DNA of 45,995 nt from Patescibacteria group bacterium (GCA_018817595.1 JAHITU010000002.1:1-45995), one strand, 5' to 3'. Shown: positions 38,290-45,688, counted from the stretch's first letter. Notes: generated from the letters alone by a model not told the origin. Translations and numbers: made by a program.

Positions 38290-39492
38290 AAAATAAACAC
38301 AGACGAAAAAGCAATAGATAATGTTTTAACTCGTGGAGTAGAACAAATCTTTTCAGATAAACTGGAACTAAAAAAACTTCTTATGTCCGGAAAGCAAATT
38401 AAATTATATTGTGGTTATGATCCAACCGCCCCTTCTTTGCATATTGGGAATGCTATTTCTATAAAAAAACTTTCAGAATTTCAAAAACTTGGGCATAAAG
38501 TAATATTTTTAGTGGGGGATTTTACTGCTTTGATTGGAGACCCAACAGATAAAACAGCTACTCGTCCTAAATTAACCAAAGAAGAAATCGAAGAAAACGC
38601 TAAATACTACAAGAAACAAGCATCAATTTTTCTAGATTTTGAAGGAGAAAATCCAGCCGAAATAAAATACAATTCAGAATGGAATGATAAATTAAATTTT
38701 AGAGATTTAATTGAGTTATCTTCTAATTTTACAGTACAACAGATGTTACATAGAGATATGTTTGAAAAAAGATTAGAAGAAGAAAAACCAATCTATCTTC
38801 ATGAATTTTTATATCCTTTAGCTCAGGCTTATGATTCAGTGGCTATGGATGTTGATTTAGAAATCGGAGGAAACGACCAAATGTTTAATATGATGCGAGG
38901 AAGAGATTTGCAAAAGGTAATAAACAATAAAGATAAATCTGTTCTGACTTTAAAGATTCTAGCCGATGACTCTGGTAAAAAAATGGGGAAATCAGAAGGG
39001 AATGCAGTTTTCTTGGATCAAAAACCAGAAGATGTTTACGGTTCTGTAATGTCTTGGGTAGATGGAATTATAGCCAATGCATATGAATTAATGACAGATA
39101 AACCATTAGAAGAAATAGCAGAAATGAGAAAACAAATGGCAGATGGTTCTGTTAACCCGCGAGACCTAAAAATGCAATTAGCCTTTGACTTAGTAGAAAT
39201 TTTCCACAACACAGAAGAAGCCCAAAAAGCCCAAGAAGCCTTCAAAACCCAATTCCAACAAGGCGGAGTGCCAGAAAATATTGAAGAGATAAATATTGAA
39301 GAAAATAAAAATATTTTAGACCTGTTAGTTGAAGTTGGATTTGTTCCTTCGAAATCAGAAGCCCGAAGAAAAATAAAAGAAGGGGCTGTCTACATTAATG
39401 ATGAAAAAGTTGTTGATGTTGACCTAATGAGTCATGGAGATGAAATGATTTTAAAACTTGGCCGTAAAATAATTAAAATAAAAAAGAAATAA
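38287..39492 (+). CDS. tyrS: Tyrosyl-tRNA synthetase
   Basis: Charges tRNA-Tyr. Class I signatures: YDPTAPSLHIGNAISIKKL (HIGH region) and KKMGKSEGN (KMSKS region). The tyrosine-binding loop and GGNDQMFNMMRGRDL are present. A C-terminal S4 RNA-binding domain (about 340-401, SKSEARRKIKEGAVYINDEK) is kept. 401 residues, usual for the TyrZ/TyrS short class. Its start codon is embedded in the 118-nt leader stem. Confidence 0.96.
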   Translation: MKINTDEKAIDNVLTRGVEQIFSDKLELKKLLMSGKQIKLYCGYDPTAPSLHIGNAISIKKLSEFQKLGHKVIFLVGDFTALIGDPTDKTATRPKLTKEEIEENAKYYKKQASIFLDFEGENPAEIKYNSEWNDKLNFRDLIELSSNFTVQQMLHRDMFEKRLEEEKPIYLHEFLYPLAQAYDSVAMDVDLEIGGNDQMFNMMRGRDLQKVINNKDKSVLTLKILADDSGKKMGKSEGNAVFLDQKPEDVYGSVMSWVDGIIANAYELMTDKPLEEIAEMRKQMADGSVNPRDLKMQLAFDLVEIFHNTEEAQKAQEAFKTQFQQGGVPENIEEINIEENKNILDLLVEVGFVPSKSEARRKIKEGAVYINDEKVVDVDLMSHGDEMILKLGRKIIKIKKK

Positions 39493-39494
39493 AG

Positions 39495-39550
39495 AAATTT
39501 GCAAAGCAAATTTTTCCTAATTTCCTAAAGCCTATAAGCTAACCTACTAA
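39495..39550. repeat. AAATTTGC/CTAACCTACTAAA repeat after tyrS
   Basis: AAATTTGCaaaGCAAATTT, then CCTAATTTCCTAAAGCC and AAGCTAACCTACTAAA, related to 21333-21427. Confidence 0.6.
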
Positions 39551-39556
39551 AAAAAA

Positions 39557-39715
39557 ATGCCCATCCAAGATCTTAAAAAAATAATACCCGCTTTTTTTGA
39601 AAATGTCTGGTACCTTAAACCAGAGTTTCTTTGGTCTTTGAAAAAAGATTTAGCCGAAAAACCACACCCAGAAGCCACCACAAGCTTAAGGGTTTATAAA
39701 CAATTTTATCGGTAG
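39557..39715 (+). CDS. Possible 52-residue protein
   Basis: ATG to TAG encoding MPIQDLKKIIPAFFENVWYL, then KPEFLWSLKKDLAEKPHPEA and TTSLRVYKQFYR. It follows a CTAACCTACTAAA repeat end, as rpsM does, and has coding-like composition (Trp, Pro, varied codons). No SD. I do not recognise it; it may be a genuine small gene or a remnant. Confidence 0.4.
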   Translation: MPIQDLKKIIPAFFENVWYLKPEFLWSLKKDLAEKPHPEATTSLRVYKQFYR

Positions 39716-39719
39716 AGAA

Positions 39720-39749
39720 TTGACATGTATATACAAAAGTATATACTTA
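39720..39749 (+). promoter_or_regulatory. Promoter with palindromic operator of mazEF
   Basis: TTGACA (39720-39725), 16-bp spacer, TATACT (39742-39747). Overlapping these are two GTATATAC words separated by AAAA (39727-39746), each self-complementary, a good operator for the AbrB-type antitoxin. The mazE ATG is 8 bases past the -10, so the message is probably leaderless. Confidence 0.65.
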
Positions 39750-39754
39750 TTTAC

Positions 39755-40003
39755 ATGATAACTGAAACTAAAATAAAAAAATGGGGGAATAGTTTAGCTG
39801 TGAGATTACCAAAAAAAACAGTTGATTTTTTGGGATTGAAAGAAGGTTCTGTTGTTGGTTTCAACTACGATAAAAACCAAATTGTTATAAAACCACAAAA
39901 GGAAAAAGAATATACTTTAGATGAATTACTTGCTAAAGTTACATCAGAAAATATTCATGAAGAAATAGATTTCGGTGGACCATTTGGAAAAGAAATATGG
40001 TAA
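39755..40003 (+). CDS. mazE: AbrB/MazE-family antitoxin
   Basis: An 82-residue protein. The N-terminal AbrB-like swapped-hairpin DNA-binding domain reads TETKIKKWGNSLAVRLPKKT, DFLGLKEGSVVGFNYDKNQI. The C-terminal tail (EYTLDELLAKVTSENIHEEI, DFGGPFGKEIW) is the toxin-binding part. The ATG at 39755 is chosen because the longer frame starts inside the promoter. It overlaps mazF by 7 bases. Confidence 0.9.
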   Translation: MITETKIKKWGNSLAVRLPKKTVDFLGLKEGSVVGFNYDKNQIVIKPQKEKEYTLDELLAKVTSENIHEEIDFGGPFGKEIW

Positions 40004-40335
40004 AGAATATATATATTCCAAAACAAGGAGATTTAGTTTGGTTAGATTTTGATCCTGCAAAAGGACACGAACAAAAAGGAAGAAGACCCGCTTTTGTTTT
40101 GTCTTCTGAGAAATATAACAAAAGAATTGGCTTAGTTTTGTTCTGTCCAATAACATCCGTCGCTAAAAATTATCCATTTGAGGTTCTTTTAACTGATGAT
40201 AAAATAAAAGGTGTAATTTTAGTAGATCAAATTAAAAGCTATGATTGGAATAAAAGAAAATTAGAATATATTACTAAAAGTAACCATAATATTACATTAG
40301 AAGTTATTAAAAAAATTAAGACAATAATAGATTAA
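39997..40335 (+). CDS. mazF: MazF-family mRNA interferase toxin
   Basis: A 112-residue endoribonuclease of the PemK/MazF fold: PKQGDLVWLDFDPAKGHEQK, GRRPAFVLSSEKYN, VLFCPITSVAKNYPFEVLL, GVILVDQIKSYDWNKRKLEY. The conserved QKGRRPA arginines and the T/S of CPITS are present. Complete and coupled to mazE. Confidence 0.92.
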   Translation: MVKNIYIPKQGDLVWLDFDPAKGHEQKGRRPAFVLSSEKYNKRIGLVLFCPITSVAKNYPFEVLLTDDKIKGVILVDQIKSYDWNKRKLEYITKSNHNITLEVIKKIKTIID

Positions 40336-40339
40336 TTTA

Positions 40340-40367
40340 TTGATTAAAAATAGAATTTTGTTATACT
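40340..40367 (+). promoter_or_regulatory. Promoter of trpS
   Basis: TTGATT (40340-40345), 16-bp spacer, TGT-extended TATACT (40362-40367). AAGGAG at about 40399-40404 precedes the ATG. Confidence 0.6.
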
Positions 40368-40417
40368 AATAATTAGCAGTACTTAAAATAAACTTATAAT
40401 AAGGAGAATAAAATATC

Positions 40418-41389
40418 ATGAAAAAAATATTACTATCAGGGATAAAACCAACAGGAAGACCACATATCGGTAATTATTTTGGAATGATGAAGCAAATGGT
40501 TGATACTCAAGATGAATATCAATCCTTTCCTTTTATTCCAGATTACCATGCTTTAACATCGGTTCATTCCGCGGAAGATATGCGCAGAGATACCATTAAT
40601 GTCGTTATGGATTTTTTGGCAATTGGACTAGACCCTAAAAAAGTTAATTTATTTAAGCAATCAGATGTCCCTCAAGTAACCGAATTAAATTGGATTTTTA
40701 ATTGTATTACTACCATGCCATATTTGATGAGAGCTCATGCTTTCAAAGATGCTGAAGCAAAAAACAGTGAAATAAATGTAGGAGTTTTTGATTACCCTAT
40801 TTTGATGGCGGCAGATATTTTGATTCAGGATACCGATGTGGTGCCTGTGGGAAAAGACCAAATTCAGCATGTTGAAATGGCTCGTGATATTGCTGAAAAA
40901 TTCAACAAAATCTTTGGAGAAACTTTTAAATTACCAGAATCAAAACTAGTTTCTGGAGTTGAAGTAGTTCCGGGAACAGATGGTCAAAAAATGTCTAAAA
41001 GTCACGGAAATACCATTGGACTTTTTGCCGAAGATGAAGAAATCCACAAAGCTGTGATGAGTATTCCTACAGATTCAAAAGGAATAAACGAATCAAAGGA
41101 CCCAGAAGAATGTAATGTATTTGCTTTGCATAAATTATTTTCTACCGAAGACGAATTAGGAGAATTAAGAAAAAGATATGTAGAAGGGGGAATGGGTTAT
41201 AAAGAAACAAAATATATCTTGATAAAAAATATTCAAAAATTTATCGAGCCTTTAAAGGAAAAAAGAAAAGAAATCGCTCAGTATCCCGAAATTGTCGATG
41301 AAATATTAAGAAAGGGTGGACTAGTAGCAAGAGAAAGAGCTGAAGCAAAAATGATGGATGTAAGAAAGAAAGTAGGCTTGAGTTCATAA
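40418..41389 (+). CDS. trpS: Tryptophanyl-tRNA synthetase
   Basis: Charges tRNA-Trp. A 323-residue class I enzyme: LLSGIKPTGRPHIGNYFGMM (HIGH region), FDYPILMAADILIQDTDVVP, VGKDQIQHVEMARDIAEKFN and GQKMSKSHGNTIGLF (KMSKS). Normal length. Its own promoter and a very strong terminator make it monocistronic. Confidence 0.97.
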   Translation: MKKILLSGIKPTGRPHIGNYFGMMKQMVDTQDEYQSFPFIPDYHALTSVHSAEDMRRDTINVVMDFLAIGLDPKKVNLFKQSDVPQVTELNWIFNCITTMPYLMRAHAFKDAEAKNSEINVGVFDYPILMAADILIQDTDVVPVGKDQIQHVEMARDIAEKFNKIFGETFKLPESKLVSGVEVVPGTDGQKMSKSHGNTIGLFAEDEEIHKAVMSIPTDSKGINESKDPEECNVFALHKLFSTEDELGELRKRYVEGGMGYKETKYILIKNIQKFIEPLKEKRKEIAQYPEIVDEILRKGGLVARERAEAKMMDVRKKVGLSS

Positions 41390-41415
41390 TTTATTTACTT
41401 TATATAAACTTTATT

Positions 41416-41457
41416 AAAAATCACTTGGAAGTTCAACTTCCAAGTGATTTTTGTTAT
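41416..41457 (+). terminator. Terminator of trpS (CACTTGGA family)
   Basis: An 18-bp stem from AAAAATCACTTGGAAGTT (41416-41433) with its complement at 41435-41452 around a single C, followed by T-rich DNA. Confidence 0.92.
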
Positions 41458-41483
41458 TTTTAAGCATTTTTTGAAGCCTCCTT

Positions 41484-41506
41484 ACTTGGAAGTTGAACTT
41501 CCAAGT
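41484..41506. repeat. Second copy of the CTTGGAAGTT palindrome
   Basis: ACTTGGAAGTT-g-AACTTCCAAGT, the core of the trpS terminator in opposite orientation, without a T tract. Confidence 0.65.
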
Positions 41507-41585
41507 CTACTTCTGAGTAGAATTTAAGTGCTTTTCTCTTCCAATTTATTAATATTTTGTTATTATCTATGTAGATAGTTCGGTA

Positions 41586-41594
41586 TGATATAAA
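41586..41594 (+). promoter_or_regulatory. Candidate extended -10 promoter
   Basis: TGATATAAA, 30 bases before the ATG at 41625. AAAGGAG stands 6 bases before the start. Confidence 0.45.
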
Positions 41595-41624
41595 ATACAA
41601 GTTAATTACATAAAGGAGTAAAAA

Positions 41625-42038
41625 ATGAAACTTTTAAATTTTATTGGTGAATTCATCAAAGCATTGTTTTTGATTGTTTTTTGGGTATTTTATCTTATTG
41701 TTGTATTTTTTCCGTATATTGATTATGTATTAAAAAATACAAAAAATGAAGTCTTAGATTCTTTGGCTTGTTTAACAAAAAACACCATTTTATTAACACT
41801 AGGAATAATGTCTTTACTTGCGCCTTTCTTGATAATATTTTGGGGTTTGGATACTTCCTATGTTTTTGAAATCTCTGCCTTGGTGTATTTAATTCTCGGG
41901 TATCTCTTTTTTAGAGATATTTATCCATTTGTGGATATTAATAAAGTGAATCAAAAAATAATTGAACTTTTGAGCCTAGGAACAGGCTTGATTAAAAAGG
42001 TCTTTAAGGCTACTCTCTTTGGTTTTTTTGTGGCTTAG
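41625..42038 (+). CDS. Polytopic membrane protein, N-terminal part of a split gene
   Basis: A 137-residue hydrophobic protein with about four membrane segments (about 9-31, 52-72, 79-95, with another starting at 126). A strong AAAGGAG site precedes it. It ends in TTT GGT TTT TTT GTG GCT TAG, that is, inside a seven-T tract. Removing one T joins it to the next frame as a single 213-residue protein with a continuous membrane helix across the joint. Family not recognised. Confidence 0.7.
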   Translation: MKLLNFIGEFIKALFLIVFWVFYLIVVFFPYIDYVLKNTKNEVLDSLACLTKNTILLTLGIMSLLAPFLIIFWGLDTSYVFEISALVYLILGYLFFRDIYPFVDINKVNQKIIELLSLGTGLIKKVFKATLFGFFVA

Positions 42039-42267
42039 TTTTGTTTTTCCAGAAGTGTTAGTAGATAATGGATCTACCTACCAAGCTAAAATGGAGATGT
42101 ATTTTTGTTTTGGGATTGCTTCACTTTTAAGTTCTTTCATTTCCTTTATTATTTTAGATAATCTTATACTTTCAATATTGATTGGGATATTAATCTATCT
42201 TATTATCGGTTTGATATCAATTATTGATATCAGAACCGAATGGGGAGACTTTATGCCCCGAGTTTAA
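42019..42267 (+). pseudogene. C-terminal part of the split membrane protein (frame +1)
   Basis: An open frame of 82 residues overlapping the previous one, with only a TTG start and no Shine-Dalgarno site, but with clear membrane segments (FCFGIASLLSSFISFIILDN, LILSILIGILIYLIIGLISI) and a tail ending EWGDFMPRV. It is best read as the rest of the upstream gene, separated by a one-base change in the T tract at 42023-42029. Confidence 0.6.
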
Positions 42268-42273
42268 ATTCTC

Positions 42274-42312
42274 AAGCACTTGGACACCCGATGTCCAAGT
42301 GCTTTACTTTTT
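42274..42312 (+). terminator. Terminator (CACTTGGA family)
   Basis: AAGCACTTGGACA (42274-42286) pairs with TGTCCAAGTGCTT (42292-42304), followed by TACTTTTTTG. Confidence 0.9.
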
Positions 42313-42334
42313 TGTTTGAGTGCTTTAGAATTAT

Positions 42335-42535
42335 TACAAAGCTAAGATACTGATGACACAGTGGAGCTAAAGGAAGAAATCTCGAAAAGCGAGAGAGTAG
42401 AACTTTTCGGGTAAGCCCGTTATCGCTGTAAACGAAGTTGCAATTCTGCAAAAATTAGGGTGGCACCGCGAAATAATCAATTAAATCGCCCCTATAAATT
42501 TACCAAAGCATTGGTGAATTTATAGGGGTTATTTT
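42335..42535 (+). ncRNA. T-box leader (tRNA-sensing) upstream of aspS
   Basis: The hallmark T-box sequence AGGGTGGCACCGCG is at 42457-42470. It is preceded by stem-loops (CTCGAAAAGCGAG; CGGGTAAGCCCG followed by TTATCGCTG) and followed by an intrinsic terminator with stem CCCCTATAAATT...AATTTATAGGGG (42489-42528) and TTATTTT. An uncharged tRNA pairing with GGTGGCACC would favour the antiterminator. GAC (Asp) at 42355-42357 is a possible specifier, but the specifier loop is not firmly assigned. Confidence 0.9.
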
Positions 42536-42577
42536 AATTTAGAAAGTGGGGAGTGGAAGGTAGAAAGTTGTGAAATT

Positions 42578-42690
42578 TTACTTTGTAAAATTTATTACGA
42601 AAAGCTAAAGCTTTTCGTCTTCGCGAGGAGTTCACTTTCCCAACTTTTGAAAAAGTTGGGAAAGTGAAAGACGACGCGATCCAGAGATAT
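42578..42690. repeat. REP-like repeat between T-box terminator and aspS
   Basis: GTTACGAAAAGC-type module (TTACGAAAAGC/GCTTTTCGTC), arm CTTCGCGAGGAG, an 18-bp stem with 2-base loop (42631-42668, half-site TTCACTTTCCCAACTTTT), and right arm GACGACGCGATCCAGAGA. Confidence 0.85.
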
Positions 42691-42731
42691 AAAAGTTACT
42701 AAAAGAATTATTAATTTAGTTAAATAAAAAC

Positions 42732-44060
42732 ATGCAGAGAATATATATAAAAGACCTAAAAGAATATATAGACCAAGAAATCACAATCGCTGGTTGGGTG
42801 AATGTGCGTCGTGATCATGGAAAATTAATTTTCATTGATTTAAGAGACCGAACTGGGTTGGTACAAATGGTAGCTTTACCGAATCATGCCGAGGCTAGTG
42901 AAATGGCTGGTCAACTTCGTTCAGAATGGGTAATCGAAGTAAAAGGAAAAGTAAACAAGAGACCAGAAAAAATGATTAACGCTGATGAGTTAAACGGAGA
43001 TTTAGAAATCGAGATTTTAGACATAAAAATAATTTCTGAAGCTCAAGAACTACCTTTTGATAGAGAAACAGAATTAAATTTGGATACATATTTTGATAAT
43101 ATGCCTTTGACTTTAAGAACTCCTGAGAAGAAAGCAGTTTTCATAGTTCAAGCCGTAATCGTTCAAGCCTTTAGAAAATTCTTAATTTCAGAAGAATTTA
43201 CCGAAGTTCAAGCTCCTAAAATTATTGGAGCTGATGCCGAAGGAGGAGCAGGAGTTTTTGAAGTAGATTATTTTGGAAATAAAGCTTACTTAGCTACTAG
43301 TCCTCAATTCTACAAACAAATAATGGTAGGAGTATTTGAAAGAGTCTTTATGACTGGGAATGTCTTTAGAGCAGAAAAACATAGTACTTCTAGACACATC
43401 AACGAATATACTTCATTAGATTTTGAAATGGGATTTATTGAAAGTCATTTGGATATAATGAAAATGGAAAATAAATTACTGAAATTTATGGTAGGGGAGT
43501 TGAAAGAGAAATGCTCAGTAGAGTTTGAATTGTTGGGTGCAGAGATACCAGAAGTGGTTGATGAAATCCCTCATATGAAGCTAAAAGAGGCTCAGGAAGT
43601 AATTAAAAAGGAATACGGAGAAGATTGCGTAGGGGAGCCAGACTTAGAACCGCAACATGAAAGATGGCTTTGCGAATATTCTAGAAGAGAATTTAATTCA
43701 GATTTTATTTTCATTACTCATTATCCAGTAGAAAAAAGACCAATGTATACTTACGAGGATGAAAACGATAAAGGCTTCACAAAATCATTTGATTTATTGT
43801 TTAGAGGAATTGAAATAACTACAGGGGGGCAAAGAATTCATAATTATGATTCTTTAATTAAAGGGATTGAAAAGAAAGGTTTAGATCCAGAAAAGTTTTC
43901 TTTTTATCTTCAAGCTTTCAAATACGGAATGCCAGCTCATGGAGGAATTGGAATGGGATTAGAAAGATTAACTGCAAAATTCCTAGGAATCAAAAACATC
44001 AAAGAAGCGACGCTTTTCCCAAGAGAAATAAATAGGATTGATAATTTACTTAATAAGTAA
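42732..44060 (+). CDS. aspS: Aspartyl-tRNA synthetase, archaeal-type (no GAD insertion)
   Basis: A 442-residue class IIb enzyme. OB-fold anticodon domain: ITIAGWVNVRRDHGKLIFID, LRDRTGLVQMV. Catalytic core: TEVQAPKIIGADAEGGAGVF, YLATSPQFYKQIMVG, NVFRAEKHSTSRHINEYTSL, and motif 3 GGIGMGLERLTAKFLG. It lacks the roughly 150-residue GAD insertion and C-terminal extension of the standard 590-residue bacterial enzyme, so it is the archaeal/eukaryal type, often non-discriminating (Asp onto tRNA-Asp and tRNA-Asn). Control by the upstream T-box is inferred. Confidence 0.93.
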   Translation: MQRIYIKDLKEYIDQEITIAGWVNVRRDHGKLIFIDLRDRTGLVQMVALPNHAEASEMAGQLRSEWVIEVKGKVNKRPEKMINADELNGDLEIEILDIKIISEAQELPFDRETELNLDTYFDNMPLTLRTPEKKAVFIVQAVIVQAFRKFLISEEFTEVQAPKIIGADAEGGAGVFEVDYFGNKAYLATSPQFYKQIMVGVFERVFMTGNVFRAEKHSTSRHINEYTSLDFEMGFIESHLDIMKMENKLLKFMVGELKEKCSVEFELLGAEIPEVVDEIPHMKLKEAQEVIKKEYGEDCVGEPDLEPQHERWLCEYSRREFNSDFIFITHYPVEKRPMYTYEDENDKGFTKSFDLLFRGIEITTGGQRIHNYDSLIKGIEKKGLDPEKFSFYLQAFKYGMPAHGGIGMGLERLTAKFLGIKNIKEATLFPREINRIDNLLNK

Positions 44061-44084
44061 ATTAGAATGAAGAATTAAGAATTA

Positions 44085-44245
44085 GGAATTAAGAACGGAT
44101 TTTGGCTTCGTCAAAATCCGTAATGAAAAGAGATTGCTTCGTGCTTCGCAATGACGGTTCGCTGGAAGCGAACCGTTACGAAAAGCAAAGCTTTTCGTCT
44201 TTGCGAGGAACAGAGCGTAGCGGAGTGACGAAGCAATCCAGAAAT
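44085..44245. repeat. Composite REP-like repeat after aspS
   Basis: ACGGATTTTGgcttcgtCAAAATCCGT, then AGATTGCTTCG...GCAATGACGG, GGTTCGCtggaaGCGAACC, GTTACGAAAAGC/GCTTTTCGTC, and the right end TTTGCGAGG...ACGAAGCAATCCAGAAATT. It contains most modules found singly elsewhere. Confidence 0.85.
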
Positions 44246-44247
44246 TA

Positions 44248-44290
44248 AACAAAGACCACTTGGAAATAACATTTCCAAGTGGTCTTTGTT
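44248..44290. terminator. Terminator (CACTTGGA family) after aspS
   Basis: A 19-bp stem from AACAAAGACCACTTGGAAA (44248-44266) with 44272-44290. Its arms begin in A-rich and end in T-rich DNA. Confidence 0.8.
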
Positions 44291-44303
44291 AATAAATAAG
44301 GAT

Positions 44304-44335
44304 AAAAGGTCGGTGCTTTGCACCGACCTTTTCCT
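44304..44335 (-). terminator. Terminator of the MFS gene
   Basis: AAAAGGTCGGTGC-ttt-GCACCGACCTTTT (44304-44332), a symmetric stem that also works on the plus strand. Confidence 0.8.
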
Positions 44336-44363
44336 AAAAAGCTAAATAGCTAATCCTTACAAG

Positions 44364-45515
44364 CTATCTAGTATCTTCAATTCTTAAAGAGTATCTCAAT
44401 CCCGTCAACATTATAATTCCCAGAACTAAGAAAATGAAACGAAAATCAATGACAAGAATTGTTAGGGAAGCCAAAGCCGGACCAAAAACATAGGCAATCG
44501 GGCGGGACATCCTAAAAAAAGATATTATATCAGCATCTTTTTCGCTAACTTTTTTAAAGAAATAGGTTTCCGTCATTATCTCGATGGAAGAGGCTCCCAC
44601 TCTAGTAATAAAAAGCAAAGCACCCCAAACCCAAATCGTATTTGAAGTTATAAAAGAAAGTGACATCGTAGTTATAGCAATTATTATAATAGCTATATTT
44701 AAAATTTCTTTTTCTCCATATAATCTATCAGCTATAATACCTAAAGGTAATTGGAAAAGAACAAAAGGAAGAAGCATTATAGTAAAGATTAAACCAATTG
44801 TTTTCCAATCTAAACCAATATATTTATGAAGATAAATTGGGGAGTAAATAACCATCCAAGAGTAAAAGAATTGCAACATTGTTCTCAAAGCAAATATCCT
44901 GTAAACATCTTTCATTCTGGTGAGTTTTTTAAGAGTTTTCCAAAATGGAGTATTAGTATAAAGAGGGTCTTTAAAATTTCTAAAATATGTAAATAAAATT
45001 AAAATAAAAGGGATTACCATTAAAGAAGCTAGTCCATAAATCTTCCAATAATCTCCGTTGGTCAATAGTAATCCAACAAGAAAAGGAGAAGTTAACCAGG
45101 CTAGATTAGATATAGTTAAATACAGACCACGAATATTTCCTGTTTCTAAATCATTAGATTGTTCTTCTAATAAAATGTCTAAATTCAGGAAGGCTATTAC
45201 ATGCATGGTTATGTAAATAACAAAAACAGGGATAATTATAATTGGATTTTGACTAAAAGCTAGAATAATTAAAGAAATGAAACTAGTTGTAAACAAAGCA
45301 ATAACCATCTTGTAGTTTCCTATTTTCCTTAATATTCTAGGGGCAAAAGTTAAACAGATAATAGCGAGAATAGAACTAATTGTATATAAGATACCAATAG
45401 CTTTTTCAGGAACAAATTGCTCCATAAAACTGGAATTAATATACCCTGGAAGGGAAATTGTTAAAGCTCCTAATAATCCTAAAATATAAATAACTGATCT
45501 TAATTTCTTTTTCAT
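44364..45515 (-). CDS. Major facilitator superfamily transporter
   Basis: A 383-residue protein with about 11-12 hydrophobic segments in two halves. The cytoplasmic loop between helices 2 and 3 reads APRILRKIGNYKM. The equivalent loop in the second half is GIIADRLYGEKEIL, close to the MFS motif A (G-x-x-x-D-R-x-G-r). The central loop is short (FRNFKDPLYTNTPFWKTLKK). Substrate cannot be told. It stands alone on the minus strand with its own terminator. Confidence 0.85.
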   Translation of the reverse strand: MKKKLRSVIYILGLLGALTISLPGYINSSFMEQFVPEKAIGILYTISSILAIICLTFAPRILRKIGNYKMVIALFTTSFISLIILAFSQNPIIIIPVFVIYITMHVIAFLNLDILLEEQSNDLETGNIRGLYLTISNLAWLTSPFLVGLLLTNGDYWKIYGLASLMVIPFILILFTYFRNFKDPLYTNTPFWKTLKKLTRMKDVYRIFALRTMLQFFYSWMVIYSPIYLHKYIGLDWKTIGLIFTIMLLPFVLFQLPLGIIADRLYGEKEILNIAIIIIAITTMSLSFITSNTIWVWGALLFITRVGASSIEIMTETYFFKKVSEKDADIISFFRMSRPIAYVFGPALASLTILVIDFRFIFLVLGIIMLTGLRYSLRIEDTR

Positions 45516-45582
45516 AATTCATATTATATCATTTCTTTTTATTTAGCACATTTTCCAGATCAAATAAACTATATATAATTAA

Positions 45583-45610
45583 AAAGAGCGAGGCTTTAGC
45601 CTCGCTCTTT
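45583..45610. terminator. Bidirectional terminator between MFS promoter region and IS
   Basis: AAAGAGCGAGGC-ttta-GCCTCGCTCTTT, a 12-bp stem. It could shield the IS from outside transcription. Confidence 0.75.
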
Positions 45611-45630
45611 CTCTAACTAATCTCATAAAC

Positions 45631-45648
45631 CACCGGCTTCAGCCGGTG
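45631..45648 (+). mobile_element. Left-end hairpin of the IS200-like element
   Basis: CACCGGC-ttca-GCCGGTG, matching in position and part of its sequence the right-end hairpin at 348-372. Confidence 0.65.
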
Positions 45649-45688
45649 TGTGCGTTTGAAGCGTAGCGTTTAGTAAACCTAATAAAGT

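Noticed and set aside
44584-44829. Plus-strand frame of 81 codons opposite the MFS gene
   Set aside because: It is the antisense shadow of membrane-protein codons, with no independent start signals.
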